Origin: Odoribacter laneus YIT 12061
Lineage (GTDB): Bacteria; Bacteroidota; Bacteroidia; Bacteroidales; Marinifilaceae
DNA: 64,000 nucleotides
Assembly (NCBI RefSeq): GCF_000243215.1
Contig: NZ_JH594598.1
Span: 215,290-279,289, forward strand
Direction of reading: 5' to 3'
The position numbers and the translations under genes are program-made. The first letter of the stretch is position 1, and each line of letters opens with the position of its first letter. Of the stretch, positions 18,522-28,700 are shown piece by piece. The notes under the pieces are model-generated. The model was not told the DNA's origin. It saw only the letters and a list, made by a program, of their open reading frames with translations, and did no database searches.

Positions 18522-19273
18522 TTCAAAACATGCTTTAGCTTTTTATATAACTTGGAAGAAAAAATAAAATCATTCAGATTTTTATTGTCAGAATCAGCAA
18601 TTTCCTCTTTAGTACCCTCCCATTCTTTCCGGCCTTCGTGTATAAATACGATTTTTTCTCCGATTTCAAACACGGAATTCATATCATGTGTGTTGACGAT
18701 TGTCGTCATATCGTATTCATGTGTAATTTCCTGAATGAGATTATCGATAACAATAGCTGTCAGGGGATCTAATCCGGAATTCGGTTCATCACAAAACAAA
18801 TATTTCGGTTTCAAAACAATCGCCCGCGCAATCGCCACCCTCTTTTTCATTCCTCCACTAATTTCTGCCGGATACAGGTGATCGGCATCTGTAAGATTTA
18901 CTCGGCGTAAACAGAAAAGAGCCCTTTCATTTTTTTCTTTTTCCGAAAAATTAGTAAAAAGATTGAGGGGGAATTTAACATTCTCCAATACGGTTAAAGA
19001 ATCGAACAAGGCACCTCCCTGAAACACGACCCCGATTTCTTCCCTTAACAACTTAATTTGCCGGGAGGTCATCGCCGTAATATCCCGATCTCCATAAAGC
19101 ACCTTCCCTTTATTAATCGTATGTAAGCCAATCAGAGATTTTAACAAGACGGTTTTACCGGATCCGCTTTTGCCGATAATCAAATTCACTTTCTTGGATT
19201 CAAATACGACATTTATATCCGACAATACAGTTTTGTTATCAAAAGATTTATATAAGCCTTCTACCCGGATCAT
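18518..19273 (-). CDS. mlaF: ABC transporter ATP-binding protein MlaF
   Basis: ATPase of the MCE-type phospholipid transporter that moves lipids between inner and outer membranes. The 251-residue protein has Walker A GKSGSGKT, signature ISGGMKKRVAIARA and Walker B YLFCDEPNSGLDP. The signature, with methionine after SGG, is the MlaF type. It starts at the stop of the permease gene, sharing one base. No MCE-domain (mlaD) gene lies in this operon, so that subunit must be elsewhere. Confidence 0.92.
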   Translation of the reverse strand: MIRVEGLYKSFDNKTVLSDINVVFESKKVNLIIGKSGSGKTVLLKSLIGLHTINKGKVLYGDRDITAMTSRQIKLLREEIGVVFQGGALFDSLTVLENVKFPLNLFTNFSEKEKNERALFCLRRVNLTDADHLYPAEISGGMKKRVAIARAIVLKPKYLFCDEPNSGLDPLTAIVIDNLIQEITHEYDMTTIVNTHDMNSVFEIGEKIVFIHEGRKEWEGTKEEIADSDNKNLNDFIFSSKLYKKLKHVLK

Positions 19274-20010
19274 TACAATAAAATTTGGGTTAATATCAAA
19301 TTGACCGTCAATATAGTAATACTACTATCTACTACGGCTTTCGTACCCGCCTTCCCCACTTCCAAAGCACCTCCCTGTACATTATATCCGTAAAAAGCCG
19401 GTATCGAAGTATAAATAAAAGCAAAGAAAAGCGTCTTTATAATGGAATAAGTGACGTAATACGGATTAAAAGAAAAATGCAAACCGTATATAAAATCTTC
19501 AAAATTGACAACCCCGCTCAACAGGCCCGATAAAAGTCCTCCGATGATTCCGATAAATACACTGAATATATAGAGGATGGGATTGATAATAAAGGAAGCT
19601 ATAATCTTAGGTCCGACCAAATAAGATACCGAATTCACCCCCATTGTTTCCAAAGCTTCTATCTGTTCTGTAATCTTCATGCTCCCGATTTCAGAAGCGA
19701 TATTACTTCCAATTTTTCCAGCCAATATCAAACTGACAATGGTAGAGGAAAATTCCAACAAAAGCGTCTCCCGGGTCAAATACCCGATCAAATAACGGGG
19801 AAGCAAAGGATTAGCCATATTATAGGCCGTTTGCAACGTTAAAACCGCTCCGATAAAAAAAGAAATAATGACCACCAATACAATAGAATTTAACCCCAGC
19901 TTTTCAAATTCATTCACCAGTTCTTTCATATACACACTCCTCTTTTCGGGCTTAGAGAAAGCTTTGCGTACGAACAAAATATAGGAACCAAGCCTGTATA
20001 AAAATTTCAT
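19273..20010 (-). CDS. mlaE: ABC transporter permease MlaE
   Basis: Inner-membrane permease of the MCE lipid transporter. From the ATG at 20010 the product is 245 residues (MKFLYRLGSYILF...), the family length, with five or so hydrophobic segments and the MlaE motif FSSTIVSLILAGKIGSNIASE. The frame stays open for 54 more codons upstream, but those residues are untypical of the family, so I take the shorter start. First gene of the mlaE-mlaF-DUF4296-amidohydrolase-like operon. A TAACTTTG box at 20086-20093 could be its -7 element. Confidence 0.9.
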   Translation of the reverse strand: MKFLYRLGSYILFVRKAFSKPEKRSVYMKELVNEFEKLGLNSIVLVVIISFFIGAVLTLQTAYNMANPLLPRYLIGYLTRETLLLEFSSTIVSLILAGKIGSNIASEIGSMKITEQIEALETMGVNSVSYLVGPKIIASFIINPILYIFSVFIGIIGGLLSGLLSGVVNFEDFIYGLHFSFNPYYVTYSIIKTLFFAFIYTSIPAFYGYNVQGGALEVGKAGTKAVVDSSITILTVNLILTQILL

Positions 20011-20325
20011 GTTGTATTGTATTACTATTTTTACAACAGGTGCAGCTAAAAAGCGGCAAATATTGTAACAACGGTTATTTCCGTTCAAAGTTATACGAAA
20101 TAATCTTTCCTTACGGAAATTTAATACAAAAAAAATAATAATTAGGAGATTTATTATTATATTCGACGACAAGAAGGAAAGAAAATAGTAAATATTTCCT
20201 TTTTATTTTTTGCTGATAGTGAAAACTTTATTGCTTTAATAAGGGAATGGCAGGCGTAGAAAAATTCTTAAATAGAAAATTCCCCTCAGAAAAAAAGAAA
20301 GGATAACCACCATTCAGAATCTTTT
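20011..20325. other. Divergent intergenic region mlaE / manC
   Basis: Non-coding and AT-rich. It contains the weak minus-strand -7 box TAACTTTG (20086-20093) for mlaE. Nothing else was recognised. Confidence 0.4.
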
Positions 20326-20356
20326 TTTGACTGTTTTTATAAACTTTATATATTTC
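20326..20356 (+). promoter_or_regulatory. Putative manC promoter
   Basis: TTTG (20326-20329), 19 bases, then TATATTTC (20349-20356), one mismatch from TAnnTTTG. The leader would be about 95 bases. Confidence 0.5.
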
Positions 20357-20457
20357 ATAACGTAATGAAACAAAAAGGGATTATCTCCGAAAAGCCTTTG
20401 GGATAGTTCCCGAATGGCTAAACAAAACCAACAAATTAATCCAAATCTGTTACTAGA

Positions 20458-21522
20458 ATGATTTCAAATTCATATTGTATTATTATGGCTGGCGGTATTG
20501 GCAATCGCTTTTGGCCTGTCAGTAATCCTTCCTGTCCAAAGCAATTTTCAGATATATTACACCTCGGAAAAAGTTTTATCCGGCAAACTTATGAACGCAT
20601 TCACCGGATTTTCGACAACGATCATATTTTTATTGTAACCGGAGCTGAATATGAAAACATTACTCACGAACAAATTCCGGAATTACCTTTAAAAAACATT
20701 TTAAAAGAACCTTTGAGGCGGAATACAGCTACCTGTATAACCTATGCCGCCGTTAAAATTCGGAACATAGATCCGGGAGCGACGATGGTGGTTATTCCTT
20801 CGGATCATTTCATTACAAACGATGAAGCTTATCTAAACGATCTCCAAAGCGGCATCGATTTCGTAGGGCAATCCGGAGGGTTGCTTACCATAGGAATAGA
20901 ACCTTCACGAGCCGAAACCCAATACGGCTATATACAGATTAAAAACCAGGATAAAAACGAAAGGATTTCGGCTGTCAAAACGTTTACGGAAAAACCGGAT
21001 ATGGACTTAGCCATCAAATTTTATGAATCGGGTGAATTTTTATGGAATGCCGGCATTTTTATCTGGAAAGTTGCCGATATCCTGGAGGAAATCAAAAAAC
21101 ACATCTACGATTTATATGCACTTTTTGAAAAAATACCGGCTTTTAATACACCACAAGAACAAGAATATATCAATAATATTTACGGAGAATGTCCCAATCT
21201 TTCTATTGATGTCGGCATCATGGAAAAATCGAATCATGTATATGTACTAAAAGGGCAATTCGGCTGGTCGGATGTCGGTACCTGGCACGCTTTTCATGCC
21301 CTTTGCCCGAAGGATGAGAACAATAATTCTACAAATTCCCAAAAAGTATTGTTCCGCAATTCCCGTAATTGTATCGTCAACGTACCCTACCGGAAAAAAG
21401 TAATCGTTCACGGAGCGGAAGACTTGATTATTGCAGAAAATAAGAATTACTTAATGATCTGCCACATCAAAGACGAAGACCATATCAAACACTTTGAAAA
21501 ACAATTGAAATACAAGAAATAA
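20458..21522 (+). CDS. manC: Mannose-1-phosphate guanylyltransferase
   Basis: Makes GDP-mannose from mannose-1-phosphate and GTP, the precursor for mannose- and fucose-containing surface glycans. The 354-residue single-domain protein has the nucleotidyltransferase signature MAGGIGNRFWPVSNPSCPKQF at residues 10-30, the EPLRRNTATCI loop, VIPSDHFI and FTEKPD. It lacks the C-terminal isomerase domain of bifunctional forms. It stands alone, not inside a capsule cluster. Downstream it faces the gldE operon across a gap with an inverted repeat. Confidence 0.93.
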   Translation: MISNSYCIIMAGGIGNRFWPVSNPSCPKQFSDILHLGKSFIRQTYERIHRIFDNDHIFIVTGAEYENITHEQIPELPLKNILKEPLRRNTATCITYAAVKIRNIDPGATMVVIPSDHFITNDEAYLNDLQSGIDFVGQSGGLLTIGIEPSRAETQYGYIQIKNQDKNERISAVKTFTEKPDMDLAIKFYESGEFLWNAGIFIWKVADILEEIKKHIYDLYALFEKIPAFNTPQEQEYINNIYGECPNLSIDVGIMEKSNHVYVLKGQFGWSDVGTWHAFHALCPKDENNNSTNSQKVLFRNSRNCIVNVPYRKKVIVHGAEDLIIAENKNYLMICHIKDEDHIKHFEKQLKYKK

Positions 21523-21567
21523 ATGTTTACTGTACTAAGGATAGTTCGGGACTGATTAATGCTTGTC

Positions 21568-21627
21568 TGACGAACAGATGATGCTGGTGAAAGGATGGGT
21601 AATCTGACAGTATTATTTTGTTCGTCA
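21568..21627 (+). repeat. Inverted repeat between manC and gldE
   Basis: Arms TGACGAACA (21568-21576) and TGTTCGTCA (21619-21627) are perfect complements across a 42-base loop. The spacing is similar to the larger inverted repeat at 17139. It could end converging transcripts, but this is unproven. Confidence 0.45.
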
Positions 21628-21715
21628 ACGAAGTATTTTCTTCTTTTTCGAAAGCAACATCCGATAGCAAGGAAAATTTCTTTTTCTACATTTACCCCTG
21701 TGAACGTTGGAACCT

Positions 21716-22966
21716 TTAAAGGATCACTTTGACTTCTTCAATCCGGGCATTTTTAACACTTAAAACCTCAAATACGACATTATTGATCAGGATCTTTTCG
21801 CCCTCTGCCGGAATACTTTCATTAAAATACAAAATATAGCCGGCCAATGTTTCATATTCTTCATTTTCCGGTAGATTCAAATCGTATTTTTCATTCAAGT
21901 AGTCCACTTCCAGGCGTCCGGAAAAAATATACTCATGATCGGAAACCACTTCTTCCTTCAAACTGGGATGATCGTGTTCGTCTTCGATTTCCCCGAAAAT
22001 TTCCTCCATGATATCTTCAATGGTTACAATGCCCGCAGTTATACCAAATTCATCCACAACGACAGCAATACTACGTTGTTGCTTGATAAATAAATTCAAC
22101 AGATGGGAAGCGGACATGGTTTCCGGCACAATAATCACTCCACTCAAAGCCTGTTCTATCGTAGCCGGATTTTTAAAGAGGGAGGAGGAATGTACATACC
22201 CGATAATATTATCTATATTTTCTTTGTAAATCAGAATACGGGATAAACCTGTTTGCACAAACAAATCTGTCAGTTCTTTCCTGTCTGCATCGATTGGAAG
22301 AGCAACCAAATCTGTCCGGGGGACAATGCATTCTCTCAGCTTTACTTCTGAAAAATCGAGTGCATTCCGGAAAAGTTTTATCTCGTGTATTTCTTCGTTC
22401 TTCTCGTCCGACACTTCTCCTTCTTCTATGAGATTGTTGAGATCTATTTTTCCAAAAGCCTTATTGGGTTCTTTTTGCTCCATTTTTTTACCCGTCACGA
22501 TCCGCAACAAAACCCCTCCCAACCATACAGAAAAGTAAGTAATCGGAAAAAACAACAGGTAAAACAAAAACACAGGTACGGCAAACACCCGTAAAAAAGC
22601 ATTCGGACGTAAACGGAACAATGTTTTGGGCAAAAACTCTGCAAAAACCAGAATAATTAAAGTGGTAATCAGCGTCTCTACCAGCACTTTCATGCCCAAA
22701 GAAAGGTGTAAAAAGTCCAGATAGCCGGACAAATAATCCTTCATAAAGATACCGTATATAACCATTACCACGTTATTTCCGACTAACATGGTGGTGATAT
22801 ACATACCGGAATTAGAAATAAAAAGGTCAATTAAGGTTTGGGAAATACTTTTATCCGTCTTATCAATTTCAATCCTCAACTTATTGGAAGCGACAAAAGC
22901 GATCTCCATACCTGAAAAGAAAGCAGATAATAAGAGACATATTAATATGACCGTAAGTGCTGACAT
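21716..22966 (-). CDS. gldE: HlyC/CorC family CNNM/CBS membrane protein (GldE-like)
   Basis: A 416-residue inner-membrane protein. The order is an N-terminal CNNM/DUF21 domain with three to four membrane spans (residues about 1-150), a CBS pair (about 205-325, including IVPRTDLVALP and VVDEFGITAGIVTIEDIMEEIFGEI) and a CorC_HlyC domain at the end. The family is linked to Mg2+/Co2+ export. In Bacteroidetes the copy next to lptC-type genes is called GldE, named from gliding Flavobacterium. Its ATG shares a base with the lptC stop (TAATG), so the two are translationally coupled. Confidence 0.82.
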   Translation of the reverse strand: MSALTVILICLLLSAFFSGMEIAFVASNKLRIEIDKTDKSISQTLIDLFISNSGMYITTMLVGNNVVMVIYGIFMKDYLSGYLDFLHLSLGMKVLVETLITTLIILVFAEFLPKTLFRLRPNAFLRVFAVPVFLFYLLFFPITYFSVWLGGVLLRIVTGKKMEQKEPNKAFGKIDLNNLIEEGEVSDEKNEEIHEIKLFRNALDFSEVKLRECIVPRTDLVALPIDADRKELTDLFVQTGLSRILIYKENIDNIIGYVHSSSLFKNPATIEQALSGVIIVPETMSASHLLNLFIKQQRSIAVVVDEFGITAGIVTIEDIMEEIFGEIEDEHDHPSLKEEVVSDHEYIFSGRLEVDYLNEKYDLNLPENEEYETLAGYILYFNESIPAEGEKILINNVVFEVLSVKNARIEEVKVIL

Positions 22967-23544
22967 TAGTTATTAGGCTTCATTTCAAATTGAACTTCGC
23001 CATCGGTAATATTCTTAAAAACAGGATTTTTCAGATTCTGGTCCGACTCGAAACCACCGCTACTTTCCAATATATTATTGCCGTCAATCAAGCGGCTATA
23101 GCGATCAGAATAAATCCACTCTTTTTCCATATCCCAATACAACAACTCGGTCTCCAGTCTTTTGCCTTCTGCATTCATCACGACCACCTGGTTCCGGACT
23201 TCCCAGAGTTTTTCTTTGATCAGGTTTTTAGCATACTTGGACTTCACCTCTCCGACGATCTTGCCGTCCTTATCATAAGAAATCACATGAATTCCCTGCG
23301 GGAACTCATCGTATTCTTCTTCTCCGGTATGAATTTTATTATAGAGAGGAGTATAAGCTTTATATTTTATCCGGGCAGAATCGGAATAAATCATTTCCAT
23401 ATTTTCGCCGGACATTTCCGGTAATGTTTTCCGGTCAGTAAGTGCATTTACCTTTTTAATATCATTTTTACAAGACAAAAGCATTATTGTCCCCAACAGA
23501 ACAATAATGCTTTTATAAGAATTCATTCCTGAGAAAATCCCCAT
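22966..23544 (-). CDS. lptC: LPS export ABC transporter periplasmic protein LptC
   Basis: LptC links the inner-membrane LptBFG motor to the periplasmic bridge that carries lipopolysaccharide outward. The 192-residue protein has a hydrophobic N-terminus with a lipobox-like LLSC, then the family's beta-strand repeats, including SDSARIKYKAYTPLYNK, FPQGIHVISYDKDGKIVGEVKSKYA and LLYWDMEKEWIYSD. A second in-frame ATG at 23526 (MNSYKS) is an equally plausible start. It is the middle gene of TPR-lptC-gldE, 10 bases after the TPR gene. Confidence 0.85.
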   Translation of the reverse strand: MGIFSGMNSYKSIIVLLGTIMLLSCKNDIKKVNALTDRKTLPEMSGENMEMIYSDSARIKYKAYTPLYNKIHTGEEEYDEFPQGIHVISYDKDGKIVGEVKSKYAKNLIKEKLWEVRNQVVVMNAEGKRLETELLYWDMEKEWIYSDRYSRLIDGNNILESSGGFESDQNLKNPVFKNITDGEVQFEMKPNN

Positions 23545-23554
23545 ATTCTGATTA

Positions 23555-24874
23555 CTATCTAAACCTAGCTGTAGTCGTCTCGTTGATCCAATCTCCGATT
23601 TTTACAGAAGTTCCCGAAGTAACACTTCTGAAAAAAGCTTCATCTTTACTGGGGAAGTGAGGTGAATAAGCGTTAATCAGTTTATTCGCTTCTTCGGTTA
23701 CACTTGGATCTACTTGTTTGGCTTTAACAAATTTATCAACGGCAGCCCAGAATACGGAAGCATGATCGAAATCGTCTTCTCCGTAATTTTTGCTATAAGC
23801 AGCATAGGCATTTCCGATAATGATATAAGCGGCACCTAAATTCGGATTCAATTTTATAGCCTCTAAGGCATTCTTTTTGGCTTCGATTAATTGTTTCTTA
23901 GAAAGGCTGATTTGTGCCAATCTCAAATAATAATCTGCTTTATCGATGTTATCATCACTCTTTTCAATCGCTTCTTTCAAATAACTTTCTGTTTTATCGA
24001 ATTCCTGCTTTTTCAAAAACATGATCGCCAAGTTATAAGCTGCCGTAGCTGTCGGCTCCTGCTTGTACAAATTTTCTGCAACCTGAGCGAACAACGGTAT
24101 ATCCGTACATTCACTTCTTCTCAGCAAGCTGGACACTTCTTTTAAAACCTCCAGATTTTCCGGATCCTTTTCAAATTTCGGTCCCAGGAAACTTGCCAAT
24201 GTCTCACAATCAGCCACGCCGGCATTGAAGAATAAGGCGTCTATTGTATTCTTTACGTCTACATAAGCATCAGGATTCTTAGCATTTACTTTTCCTTTTT
24301 CAGCATAATCCGTAAATTTCATATACAAATTTACATAATCATCTTTCGAAATTTCTCCTTTTTTCAACAGGTCGTCAGCAACAGCAAAAGTCACTTTTAC
24401 AGTCAGCGGATGGGTCTTCGCACCCTCCATTTCGTACGATTTATATAAATATCCATAAGCTTCTTTAGCAGCTGCGACATCATTCGTTTTTAAGCGATAC
24501 AGATTAAATCCTTTTTTACCCAATGTGTAGCCTTCTCCAAAACGGGAATGGTCTCCAAAATATTTAATCCACTGATCATAAACCATCATCAATGTATCCA
24601 CATAAGCCGGATTCTTGGTCTGCATATACATATTCATCATGATATCCTCACCTCTGACATAGGTATTTAATTGAAACCGGGGGGCATTATTGAATACATA
24701 CCTCCATGCAGGCAATGCATCTTTATAATTCTTCTGTTTCACAAATTCACTGTAAATAGAGGCCTGCTCAATCGTTTTCGCACTATCGATCCCAAATTTC
24801 GAATCCAGTGTCTGAGCATTAACAACCCCTGTAAATAGACAAATACCAAACGCTAAGACAAAAAACTTCTTCAT
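23555..24874 (-). CDS. Exported tetratricopeptide-repeat protein
   Basis: A 439-residue protein with a Sec signal peptide ending VNAQ. The middle and C-terminal parts hold TPR-type helical pairs, clearest in ATAAYNLAIMFLKKQEFDKT, DNIDKADYYLRLAQISLSKK and NLGAAYIIIGNAYAAYSK. It is probably a periplasmic scaffold; partners are unknown. As first gene of the TPR-lptC-gldE transcript it may serve outer-membrane assembly, but that is inferred from context only. Confidence 0.8.
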   Translation of the reverse strand: MKKFFVLAFGICLFTGVVNAQTLDSKFGIDSAKTIEQASIYSEFVKQKNYKDALPAWRYVFNNAPRFQLNTYVRGEDIMMNMYMQTKNPAYVDTLMMVYDQWIKYFGDHSRFGEGYTLGKKGFNLYRLKTNDVAAAKEAYGYLYKSYEMEGAKTHPLTVKVTFAVADDLLKKGEISKDDYVNLYMKFTDYAEKGKVNAKNPDAYVDVKNTIDALFFNAGVADCETLASFLGPKFEKDPENLEVLKEVSSLLRRSECTDIPLFAQVAENLYKQEPTATAAYNLAIMFLKKQEFDKTESYLKEAIEKSDDNIDKADYYLRLAQISLSKKQLIEAKKNALEAIKLNPNLGAAYIIIGNAYAAYSKNYGEDDFDHASVFWAAVDKFVKAKQVDPSVTEEANKLINAYSPHFPSKDEAFFRSVTSGTSVKIGDWINETTTARFR

Positions 24875-24933
24875 AATTATTTTTTTTATTATATCTGAAT
24901 CTTTGTGTAAAAAAATCTATACCATTTTGTGTG

Positions 24934-24964
24934 CAAAAATAGGACTATTTTTTTAAAAACCACA
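24934..24964 (-). promoter_or_regulatory. Putative promoter of TPR-lptC-gldE
   Basis: TGTG (24961-24964), 19 bases, then a perfect TATTTTTG (24934-24941) on the minus strand, about 60 bases before the TPR gene. Confidence 0.5.
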
Positions 24965-24987
24965 GCATTGCAATATTAATTTAATAT

Positions 24988-25719
24988 TTAGTTATTTTTT
25001 TTATTATATTCTAATATCAGGTCTAATCCGATAAAACCTAGATTTTCTTCATAAGCAACTACAGGCGATAATTTACTTTTCATATAAAAACTATTTCCGC
25101 CTGTCAGTACGACTTTTCCTTCCGGAAAATCTCTGTAAAAAGAGTCGATATATCTTTGAATTTCAAAAAGCATGCCATTCATAACCCCGTTTCGAATGGC
25201 TTCCTCGGTCGTTCTGCCCATTTCCCCAAATTCTGCATTTCCTTCCAAATAAGGCAATTTGGCTGTAAACAAATGCAAAGCACGGAAACGGATTTCCTGG
25301 CCCGGAGAAATATTACCTCCCAGAAAAACCTTCGATTTCGTCACATAATTATATGTAATAGCCGTGCCCGAATTAATCACCAGTAAATCGGTTTCCGGAA
25401 ACAGACAACAAGCCCCCACACAAACGGCAACACGATCCACGCCCAAGGTTGTTGGCGACTGATAATCAATCTTCAAGGGATATTTCACCTCCTCGGATGC
25501 ATCCAACCAATACGCTGCTTCTTTTTCCAATTGTACTTTTAAAGATTCTTCTATCCGTCCGCTTCCGGATAAAAAAATAGCTAACTTTTCTCCCTGCAAT
25601 TTCCGTTCTTCCATCTCCTCTAGCAACTTCTCCCAACCCACTCCTATCTTTACGACTTTTCCCGGAATACAAAAAGCATATTTAAAACGGGTATTTCCGA
25701 TATCTATAATTAAATTCAT
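24988..25719 (-). CDS. coaX: Type III pantothenate kinase
   Basis: Phosphorylates pantothenate, the first step of coenzyme A synthesis. The 243-residue length fits. The start MNLIIDIGNT carries the Asp6 phosphate motif, and LGVDR (Asp95) is the catalytic-aspartate motif. The third motif, usually D-x-GT, reads INSGTAITYN here, with Asn116 in place of the aspartate I would expect. I cannot say from memory whether relatives share this, so catalytic competence is likely but not certain. The gene is 10 bases after mfd and probably co-transcribed with it. Confidence 0.88.
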   Translation of the reverse strand: MNLIIDIGNTRFKYAFCIPGKVVKIGVGWEKLLEEMEERKLQGEKLAIFLSGSGRIEESLKVQLEKEAAYWLDASEEVKYPLKIDYQSPTTLGVDRVAVCVGACCLFPETDLLVINSGTAITYNYVTKSKVFLGGNISPGQEIRFRALHLFTAKLPYLEGNAEFGEMGRTTEEAIRNGVMNGMLFEIQRYIDSFYRDFPEGKVVLTGGNSFYMKSKLSPVVAYEENLGFIGLDLILEYNKKNN

Positions 25720-25729
25720 TCTTTTTACA

Positions 25730-28700
25730 TTAGTTTAACTTTGGGTCTTTCTCCTCTTCTTCTTTTTCCAGAATGTTTTTGGACATTTTTTCCACATACC
25801 TGGACATTTTTTCCACATTTGTAATTTCAGTAAAGACCAAAGAAAGCTTATCGTTTTTTTCATTCATCCGGCAAGGTAACTCCTGACGTTGTACAAACTT
25901 CAGCAAACGTGTAAAAACAGCAGACGAATAAAAAGGTGAGGTTTGTTCCCCGACAAAATAGGTAATCATTTTCCCGTTTTTCACCAACACTCTCTCTATC
26001 CCCAAAGCCTGACATTTTTTTCTAATTTTTACAATTTCGATCAAACCTTTTACCTGCACAGGCAATTCTCCGAAACGATCCTGCAATTCCTTTGCAAACT
26101 TTTCTAATTGTGATCCTTCTTCGATATTATCCAGCTCCCGGTACAAACGGATTCTCTCGCTTACATTTTCGACATAAGTTTCCGGAATCAGTATCTCAAA
26201 ATCTGTTTCTATACTGCATTCTGCAACGTATTCTTTACAAGCATCCTCTCGTCCGGCAGAGAAATCCGGAAATTCTTCATCCCTTAATTCCAAGAGAGCT
26301 TCGTTTAAAATGCGCTGATAAGTTTCATAACCGATTTCCGATATAAAACCGGATTGTTCTGCTCCCAGAATATTTCCGGCACCCCGGATATCCAAATCCT
26401 GCATAGCAATATTGAAACCACTCCCCAGCCCACTGAAATCCTCAATAGCCTTCAATCTGCGTCGTGCATCCGGATTCATCAATTCCAAAGAAGGCGTAAG
26501 CAAATAGCAAAAAGCCTTTTTATTCGAACGTCCCACTCTCCCCCTTAACTGATGCAAATCACTCAATCCATAATTCTGAGCCTGATTGATAATCATCGTA
26601 TTGGCATTCGGAATATCCAAACCGGATTCAATGATAGTCGTAGCAATTAACACATCGTAATCGCCCCGGATAAAATCGTGCATGGTTTTTTCCAATTCTT
26701 CTCCGGGCATTTGTCCGTGAGCCACACAAGTCTTCACCTGCGGTACAATCCGGTGCAACATATCTTGTATATCCCGGATATTTTCCACCCGGTTGTGAAT
26801 GAAAAAAACCTGCCCGTTACGGGATATTTCATACAATATCGCTTCCCGTATCAATTTCTCATCAAAACGATGCAATTCCGTCACAATGGGATAACGATTG
26901 GGAGGAGCTGTCCGGATAATCGACATATCTCTGGCCCCCATCAACGAAAATTGCAACGTTCGGGGAATGGGGGTTGCCGTCATGGTAATGGTATCTACAT
27001 TAACTTTTAAACTTTTCAGTTTTTCTTTTACCCCGACCCCGAACTTTTGTTCTTCGTCTATAATTAAGAGCCCCAGATCCTTAAAAACAACGTCTTTTCC
27101 GGTAAGACGATGAGTACCGATGATAATGTCCACTTTCCCCTCTTTTAAAGCAGCCAAAACTTTTTTCACATCTGCGCTTTTCCTCATACGACTGATGTAT
27201 TCTACCCGGCAAGGCATTCCTTCCAAACGTTTGAGAAAGGTATTATAATGCTGGAAAGCCAATATTGTCGTCGGAACGAGAACAGCCACCTGCTTGCTGT
27301 CAGCTACAGCCTTGAAAGCCGCCCGTATGGCCACTTCCGTTTTACCAAAGCCCACATCTCCGCAAACCAAACGATCCATGACTTCGGGACGTTCCATATC
27401 GCTTTTAACCGCCTCTATTGCTTTCATTTGATCCGGCGTCTCTTCATACATAAAAGAAGCCTCCATTTCTTCCTGTAAATAACTGTCTTTACTAAAAGCA
27501 TAAGCCCTCTCTTTCTTCCGCTTGGCATACAAAGCGATCAATTCCCTGGCGATATCTTTGACTCTGGATTTGGTTTTTTGTTTCAGTTGATTCCAAGCTG
27601 TTCCTCCCAATCGGTTGACAGTCGGCGGAACACCGTCTTTCCCTTTGTATTTTGATATTTTGTGAAGGGAATAGAGCCCTACATACAATTCGGAATTATT
27701 CTTATATACCAATCGGATAGCTTCCTGCTCTTTCCCGTTATTATTGATTTTTACCAATCCTCCGAAGCGTCCGATCCCATGATCGACATGCACGACATAA
27801 TCCCCGGGATGCAGATTCTGTAATTCTCCCAGGGTGATGGACTCCCGGCCTTTCCGAATACGGGTCGTCTGCAGTTTATATTTGTGGTAGCGGTCAAATA
27901 TCTGATGTTCTGTATAAACACATATCCGCAATTGGTCATCGGAAAAACCCTCGTGAACGACTCCGTTCAGGTAAGTAAAATCTATTGAATATCCTTTGTC
28001 TGAAAAAATATCCCGAAGGCGCTGTATCTGCATATCATTGACAGAGCAGATATATATTTTATAACCTGCAGCCTGTTTGGTTTGCAAAGTATCCGCCAAT
28101 AATTCAAAATGTTTATTGACTATCGGCTGAGCTTCACATTTCATATCGAGGATTTCTCCCCGGAAAAATATATCCGGTCCCCATTCTACTACACTACACG
28201 TTTCGATATAATCAAAACAGGTCTTCTCCGATATCAAGATATCTTCTTCCGTCTCCGCCTGTAAAGCCTTTAAACGATCGTACAGGAACATACCATTCTT
28301 AATCCACCAGACCGGCTTTTCCGGAAAATAATGAAAGAGTTCTGTAAATTCAAACGAATCGCTGGTATTACTGAGATCCGGTATAATAGATACCTCTTCG
28401 ATCAATTGTTCTGAAAGCTGAGTCTCCACGTCAAAAAAACGGATACTCTCCACCTCATTCCCAAAAAAATCAATCCGTACGGGCCGTTCCTCTGCAAAAG
28501 AATAAACATCGACAATACTTCCCCGTATCGAAAATTGTCCGGGCTCATACACAAAGTCATTCCGCACAAAATTATATTGCTCCAGTAATTCTTCCACGAA
28601 AGAAATAGACAAATGATCGCCTTTGTGTATAATCATCGACAGGCGGGATAACACTTCTTTCGCAACCACTTTCTCTGCCAAAGCTTCCGGATAAGTAACC

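Noticed and set aside
19273..20172. Longer MlaE start at 20172
   Set aside because: The extra 54 residues are not family-like and the internal ATG at 20010 gives the usual MlaE N-terminus and length.
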